Notes under the pieces: generated by a model | Seen by the model: the letters and a program-made list of their open reading frames with translations, nothing else | Databases searched by the model: none | What the model was told of the DNA's origin: nothing | Made by a program: the position numbers and the translations under genes | From: Actinomycetes bacterium | Lineage (GTDB): Bacteria > Actinomycetota > Acidimicrobiia > Acidimicrobiales > RAAP-2 | Assembly (NCBI GenBank): GCA_021779735.1 | Contig: JAJYAC010000002.1 | Location: forward strand, 35,147-99,146 | Reading direction: 5' to 3' | DNA: 64,000 bases | Part shown: one piece after another, positions 59,765 to 64,000 of the stretch | Position numbering within the stretch: position 1 is the first letter of the stretch | How the letters are laid out: every line of letters starts with the position of its first letter

Positions 59765-61275
59765 TCACCAGCGTCAATCCCGCGACCGGCGAGGAGCGAT
59801 CCCTCGAGATCGACGAGACGAGTCCGCACGACGTCGCCGCGATCTGCGCCCGAGCCGCCGCGGCGACGAGCGATCTCGCCGCTCGCCCCCTCGCCTGGCG
59901 CGCCCAGATGCTGCGCGCGATGGCCGGCGAGCTCGAGGCCGACGGCGAGGCCATTGTCACGAGCGCGGACTTCGAGAGCGCTCTGGGGCGTGCGCGTCTC
60001 GAGGGCGAGCTTCGCCGCACCGCCTTCCAATTGCGCTTCTTCGCCGACGTCGTGGAGGACACCAGCTTCCTCGGCGCCTCGATCGACCACGCGTACGACT
60101 CGCCCATGGGCCCCTTGCCCGACCTACGGCGACTGCGCGTGCCCCTCGGCGCAGTCGCGGTCTTTGGCAGCTCGAACTTCCCGCTGGCCTTCTCGGTGCC
60201 CGGTGGCGACACCGCCTCGGCTCTCGCCGCGGGTTGCGCGGTCGTCGTGAAGGCCCACCCCGCACACCCGGCGACGAGCGCGCTCTGTGCGGCCGCTCTC
60301 CAGCGCGGCGCCGCCCTCGTGGGCGCGCCCGAGGCCACGATCGACATCGTCTACGGCTTCGCGGCGGGCGTGGCGCTCGTCGAGGACCCCCACATCGCGG
60401 CGGTGGGCTTTACCGGGTCCCTCGCGGCCGGACGAGCCCTCTGGCAGCGCGCCAACGAGCGCGCGGTGCCCATTCCCTTCTACGGAGAGCTCGGCTCGGC
60501 GAACCCGCTCGTCGTCACGCGCGCCGCCGCCGGCGCGCGCGCCGGCGAGATCGGCGCGGGGGCGGCCGCGTCGATGACGCTCGGGGTGGGACAGTTCTGC
60601 ACGAAGCCCGGGCTGCTCTTCGTGCCAACGGGTCCCGACGGCGACGCGCTCGTCGATGCACTCGTGACAGCCCTCGAGGAGACGCCGACCTACACGATGC
60701 TCACCAGTGGCATCGCCGCGCACTTTCGTGACGGCACCCGAGGAATCGCCGCGCACGAGGCGAGTCGCGCACTCGTGGCGCCGCCACTCGCAGAGGGCAC
60801 GTCGGTGCGCGCGCAACTCTTTGAAGTCGACGCGACGTCCTACGCGCGTCCCGAGGCCGCTGCGCTGCGCGAAGAGTGCTTCGGCCCGCTCGCCGTGGTC
60901 GTTCGTTACGACGGCGATGATCTCTACGTGGCCCTCGCCGCGGGCACGGCGTCACTGACCATGAGCGTCTTCGTTGGCGAGGACGACCTCGACGCGGCGC
61001 GACTCGTGGACTACGGCGCCACCCGTGCCGGACGGGTCATCGTCAACGGTTTTCCCACGGGCGTGGGGGTGAGTTGGTCGATGCACCACGGCGGTCCGTG
61101 GCCGGCGACGACGGCGCCCCAGGCGACCTCGGTGGGCGCGGCGGGCATCGAGCGCTGGCTGCGTGGGCTAACCTTTCAGTCGGTGCCCGAGGCTCTGTTG
61201 CCCGCACCCCTCAGCGAGGCCAATCCCTGGGGAGTGGCGCGTCGCGTCGATGGCGCGCTGGTGGTGCGCCCCTAG
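59761..61275 (+). CDS. Aldehyde dehydrogenase, 2,5-dioxovalerate (alpha-ketoglutarate semialdehyde) dehydrogenase type
   Basis: ATG at 59761; VAVFGSSNFPLAFSVPGGDTASALAAGCAVVVKAHPAHPATSALCAAAL, FYGELGSANPLVV, GQFCTKPGLLFV characteristic of the KGSADH subgroup. Confidence 0.88.
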   Translation: MITSVNPATGEERSLEIDETSPHDVAAICARAAAATSDLAARPLAWRAQMLRAMAGELEADGEAIVTSADFESALGRARLEGELRRTAFQLRFFADVVEDTSFLGASIDHAYDSPMGPLPDLRRLRVPLGAVAVFGSSNFPLAFSVPGGDTASALAAGCAVVVKAHPAHPATSALCAAALQRGAALVGAPEATIDIVYGFAAGVALVEDPHIAAVGFTGSLAAGRALWQRANERAVPIPFYGELGSANPLVVTRAAAGARAGEIGAGAAASMTLGVGQFCTKPGLLFVPTGPDGDALVDALVTALEETPTYTMLTSGIAAHFRDGTRGIAAHEASRALVAPPLAEGTSVRAQLFEVDATSYARPEAAALREECFGPLAVVVRYDGDDLYVALAAGTASLTMSVFVGEDDLDAARLVDYGATRAGRVIVNGFPTGVGVSWSMHHGGPWPATTAPQATSVGAAGIERWLRGLTFQSVPEALLPAPLSEANPWGVARRVDGALVVRP

Positions 61276-61722
61276 GCCGACATTGTGCAAAAAGTGGGTC
61301 TAACCAGTTGCTTTCTCACTTCCTTGGGCCAACATCGGTGGAAAAGTCGGGAACTTCTGGGCATAAGCCTGTGACTTGGCAATTCTCATTTGCGCCGCCT
61401 GCGGGGCTCTGGCACAGTGATCCTCGTAGTTCACGTAGTACCGGTCGACGATCGGCGGAACCGTAAGGGGAAGTCGACGGAGGGGTGAGGGACCTCGCAA
61501 GAGGGACGGAGCCTCCACCGGGCAGCGAAGTTCGGTTCGCTGTTCGCACGACGAATGACGTGAGGTACCCGCCGTCAAACGGTGGCCTGTCCGACACGGG
61601 CCAGCGGGCGACGTGCCTTCGGGAACCCCGAGGGGCTGGGGAGCTTTGCTCACTGGTCACTCGGGGTTTTCGGCGTTCCGGGTGCCGTTACCCTTCGCGC
61701 CGGCCCGGGCTGCGGGGCTCTG

Positions 61723-61821
61723 CTAGTACGGGGCCCCGAAGTGATCCACGCGTACTGCGAGCTCATCGCGACCGAGCGCGAGTGCCGGTAGCAGGTGATT
61801 GAGGACCCGCTCGGCGCTCAT
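61723..61821 (-). CDS. Small ORF, 32 aa (MSAERVLNHLLPALALGRDELAVRVDHFGAPY)
   Basis: Start ATG overlaps the stop of the preceding small ORF (ATGA); not in the supplied ORF track because of length. Confidence 0.35.
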   Translation of the reverse strand: MSAERVLNHLLPALALGRDELAVRVDHFGAPY

Positions 61822-61931
61822 GCGAAGTACGCCCCCCGACTGGAGACCTTGAGCCAGCCGCGCGCGTCGCGGTAGTAGCGCTCGCGGGTACGCGGGCCGG
61901 TGAAGGTCACGTAGTAGGTGTCGTTGTTCAT
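61818..61931 (-). CDS. Small ORF, 37 aa (MNNDTYYVTFTGPRTRERYYRDARGWLKVSSRGAYFA)
   Basis: 28 nt downstream of the SRAP gene on the same strand; GGGAG 5 nt before an alternative in-frame GTG at 61937. Confidence 0.45.
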   Translation of the reverse strand: MNNDTYYVTFTGPRTRERYYRDARGWLKVSSRGAYFA

Positions 61932-61959
61932 CTTCACGTTCGCTCCCGTGATTGTCGAC

Positions 61960-62649
61960 CTAGAACAGTTCCGTGGGTCCAGCGGGCTCGATGAGCTGGG
62001 GTCCGTCGTGGCGGATCGAGCCCACCGCCGCGCTGACGGGATGGTGGGTGAGCGTGCCCGTCGGTGCCGGGCGCAGCAGGAGCGCCCGATCTGAGTTCTC
62101 CACGTCGAGCCACTCGTCGACGTCGGCGCGCGCGAGCACCACCGGCATGCGGTCGTGCAACTCGTCCATGTCGGAGTTGGGCGAGGTCGTAATCACCGTG
62201 CAGGTGGCGAGCACCGCCTCGGGCGTCGCCGGGTCGCGCCAGTGCTCGTAGAGTCCGGCGAGCAGCAGCGGTTCGTCGTCGCCGCGGTGGAAGTAGTGGG
62301 CGGCCTTGGCGTGGCCCGGTCGGTGGTCCCACTCGTAGAAGCCGTCGACGGGAATGACGCAGGGTCGCTTGGCGAAGGCGCTGCGAAAGGAGGGCTTCTC
62401 GGCGACGGTCTCGCCGCGCGCGTTAAAGAGCCGGTTCGCGACCGAGGGATCCTTGGCCCAGCTGGGCACGAGGCCCCAGCGGTAGCGATCGAGCATGCGT
62501 CCCTCGGTGGACTCGTGGGCGCCAAAGAGGTAACGCAGGGGACCGACGTTCCAACTGGGCGCGACATCCTCGAGTTCGGCGGCGAGCGTGGCCTCGAGCA
62601 GGCGCGCCAACCGGACCGGAGGAGTGAAGAGGGCGATGCGTCCGCACAT
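61960..62649 (-). CDS. SRAP-domain (YedK/HMCES-family) SOS response-associated protein
   Basis: ATG at 62649 giving MCGRIALF (catalytic Cys2), WGLVPSWAKDPSVANRLFNARGETVAEKPSFRSAFAKRPCVIPVDGFYEW, MHDRMPVVL-like LHDRMPVVL. Confidence 0.94.
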   Translation of the reverse strand: MCGRIALFTPPVRLARLLEATLAAELEDVAPSWNVGPLRYLFGAHESTEGRMLDRYRWGLVPSWAKDPSVANRLFNARGETVAEKPSFRSAFAKRPCVIPVDGFYEWDHRPGHAKAAHYFHRGDDEPLLLAGLYEHWRDPATPEAVLATCTVITTSPNSDMDELHDRMPVVLARADVDEWLDVENSDRALLLRPAPTGTLTHHPVSAAVGSIRHDGPQLIEPAGPTELF

Positions 62650-62792
62650 GGGAATCTCCTTGTTCCTGACGATAGGGGCTATTGGGCGTATCCACGTCAG
62701 CATTGCCGGGTAGGAAGTTCTGACGTTTGATAAAGGCCCGTCACGATTGAGCTGCTCGCCCGTCAGGAGGAGTGCACGGTGATCGCCGCCTA

Positions 62793-62819
62793 GTGATATG
62801 ATATGAAAAGTCATATCAC
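62793..62819. promoter_or_regulatory. 8-bp inverted repeat GTGATATG-N11-CATATCAC, operator candidate of the XRE gene
   Basis: Perfect arms 62793-62800 and 62812-62819, ending 12 bp before the XRE start. Confidence 0.65.
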
Positions 62820-62831
62820 CAACGTGACGGA

Positions 62832-63407
62832 ATGTTAGACATGACGACGGCGCAACTCGTACGCGAGGCCCGCAGGGGCGGGGGACTAACCCAGCGCGCT
62901 CTGGCCGCGAAGGCTGGCATCACTCAGCCATCGCTCGCGGACATCGAGCGCTCTGCTCACGACACACGCGTGGCGTCCCTGAACCACCTGATCGGTGCCG
63001 CCGGCTACCGGCTGTTCCTCTTGCCGACGACCAGTTCGTCGGCCGCTAGTTGGGCGGACGTGATCTACGAGGAACTGCGGTCCGCGCGTCACAGTGAGAA
63101 GGTGGCCTTTCGTGCCCTTATCGGCCTCAGCGATGAACTCGCGGCAGCACCCGGGCCACTTCGTGTAGCCCTGTGCGTGGCTGCGCCAGCGTTGACCGGT
63201 GATGTACGTTACGACGCGGCTATCGCCGGGATTGTTGACTACCATCTCACGAAGGACCGGCTTCCGCGTCCCGCCTGGGTCCGTGAACCGTCACGGGTCC
63301 TAGTCGAGGTGTGGGAAGTGTCGCCCTATACCGACATTTCTGAAGTGCCGACAGCCCTGCGGCGTCACGGCGTGCTGCTGGCGCGGTCAGAACTCGCGAG
63401 TGTGTGA
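62832..63407 (+). CDS. XRE-family HTH regulator, putative antitoxin of an AbiEii/nucleotidyltransferase-type pair
   Basis: 191 aa; LVREARRGGGLTQRALAAKAGITQPSLADIERSAHDTRVASLNHLIGAAGYRL. Confidence 0.85.
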   Translation: MLDMTTAQLVREARRGGGLTQRALAAKAGITQPSLADIERSAHDTRVASLNHLIGAAGYRLFLLPTTSSSAASWADVIYEELRSARHSEKVAFRALIGLSDELAAAPGPLRVALCVAAPALTGDVRYDAAIAGIVDYHLTKDRLPRPAWVREPSRVLVEVWEVSPYTDISEVPTALRRHGVLLARSELASV

Positions 63408-63408
63408 C

Positions 63409-63495
63409 GTGCTGTTTACGAAAGAAGACGTCGAGGAAGGTCTTCGTTCACTCGTTGACGAGTTCGTGGCGGCGGGGGCGAACTCGACGATTTAG
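63409..63495 (+). pseudogene. Truncated nucleotidyltransferase-toxin N-terminus (28 codons)
   Basis: VLFTKEDVEEGLRSLVDEFVAAGANSTI then TAG; starts 1 bp after the XRE stop; ends where such proteins usually continue into R-(I/V)-(V/I)-GGAA. Confidence 0.5.
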
Positions 63496-63750
63496 GTTTC
63501 GGCGTTCAGGGGCCCTTTAGGTTGATAGGCACGCTTTAGGCGCCTCAAGCCACGATTTAGCTTGCCGCGCAACCCGCAGGCGCGTGAGCGCGGGGATGGT
63601 TCACCTGGCGCTGAACTCGCATTGCAAGGAGCCTTACTGACGATGGGCTCGAGCGGGTGGATGCGCGGTGCCCCGTAGCGTCGTGCCCTGTGGCAGACCG
63701 GGCGACCACGGCACTGTGTAAGAAGAGGCGAGGATCTAGACGTAAAGAGA

Positions 63751-64000
63751 GTGATGAGACGGACATCGCCACGCGGCGACGAGAGATTCGAATTGTTCTT
63801 CAAGGAGCACTTCAGTCGCGTTCGTGCTTACGTCGCTCGACGTGTCTCTCCCAATCTCGCGGACGACGTAACTCTCGCAGCCTTCGTAGTGGCGTGGCGC
63901 AAGTTCGACACGACCGCCGAGCCCACTCTCGCGTGGGTTCTTCGCATTGCCAGCCTCGAGTTGCGCAACGGCGCTCGGCGCGAGAGGAGGCTGGCCTCCA
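63751..64000 (+). CDS. ECF-type sigma-70 family RNA polymerase sigma factor, partial (runs off window end)
   Basis: GTG at 63751 / ATG 63754; RGDERFELFFKEHFSRVRAYVARRVSPNLADDVTLAAFVVAWRKFDTTAEPTLAWVLRIASLELRNGARRERRLAS, sigma region 2 pattern. Confidence 0.75.
   Translation, partial: MMRRTSPRGDERFELFFKEHFSRVRAYVARRVSPNLADDVTLAAFVVAWRKFDTTAEPTLAWVLRIASLELRNGARRERRLAS

Noticed and set aside
63573-63605. CCCGCAGGCGCGTGAGCGCGGGGATGGTTCAC resembles a type I-E CRISPR repeat
   Set aside because: Only one imperfect copy; no second repeat, spacers or cas genes in the window. Not reported as an array.

Overview
64 kb window of a high-GC actinobacterial-type chromosome, most likely Acidimicrobiia-like (inferred from gene content and composition only). 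Most of it is densely packed core genome: a 2-oxoacid:ferredoxin oxidoreductase with a GltD-like partner, pyk, an EF-G-like GTPase, lysA-hom-thrC, rho-rpmE-prfA-prmC-sua5, rpiB-glyA-wecA/tagO-like gene, a complete F1Fo ATP synthase operon, glpX, murA-meaB and cysDN/cysH. The accessory parts are: (i) VapBC plus an IS481-family element beside a tRNA-Arg(CCG), inside a 16-bp tRNA-3'-end direct repeat; (ii) a five-gene, 4-bp-overlapping AtuA/acyl-CoA carboxylase operon; (iii) an XRE/nucleotidyltransferase pair and a RibD-like gene next to tRNA-Ala(CGC); (iv) a ~12 kb IclR-controlled sugar-acid catabolic and ABC transport locus; (v) a terminal region with an SRAP-domain gene, two unlisted overlapping small ORFs, an XRE gene with a clear operator and what looks like a truncated nucleotidyltransferase toxin. 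The strongest candidate for an undescribed system is the sugar locus. It has a dehydrogenase, lactonase, IlvD/Edd dehydratase and KGSA-type dehydrogenase, but no recognisable 2-keto-3-deoxy acid dehydratase, and instead carries two uncharacterised proteins (an M24-like protein without the usual metal-ligand motif and a TIM-barrel-like protein). All assignments come from reading the sequence and translations; no database search was run.
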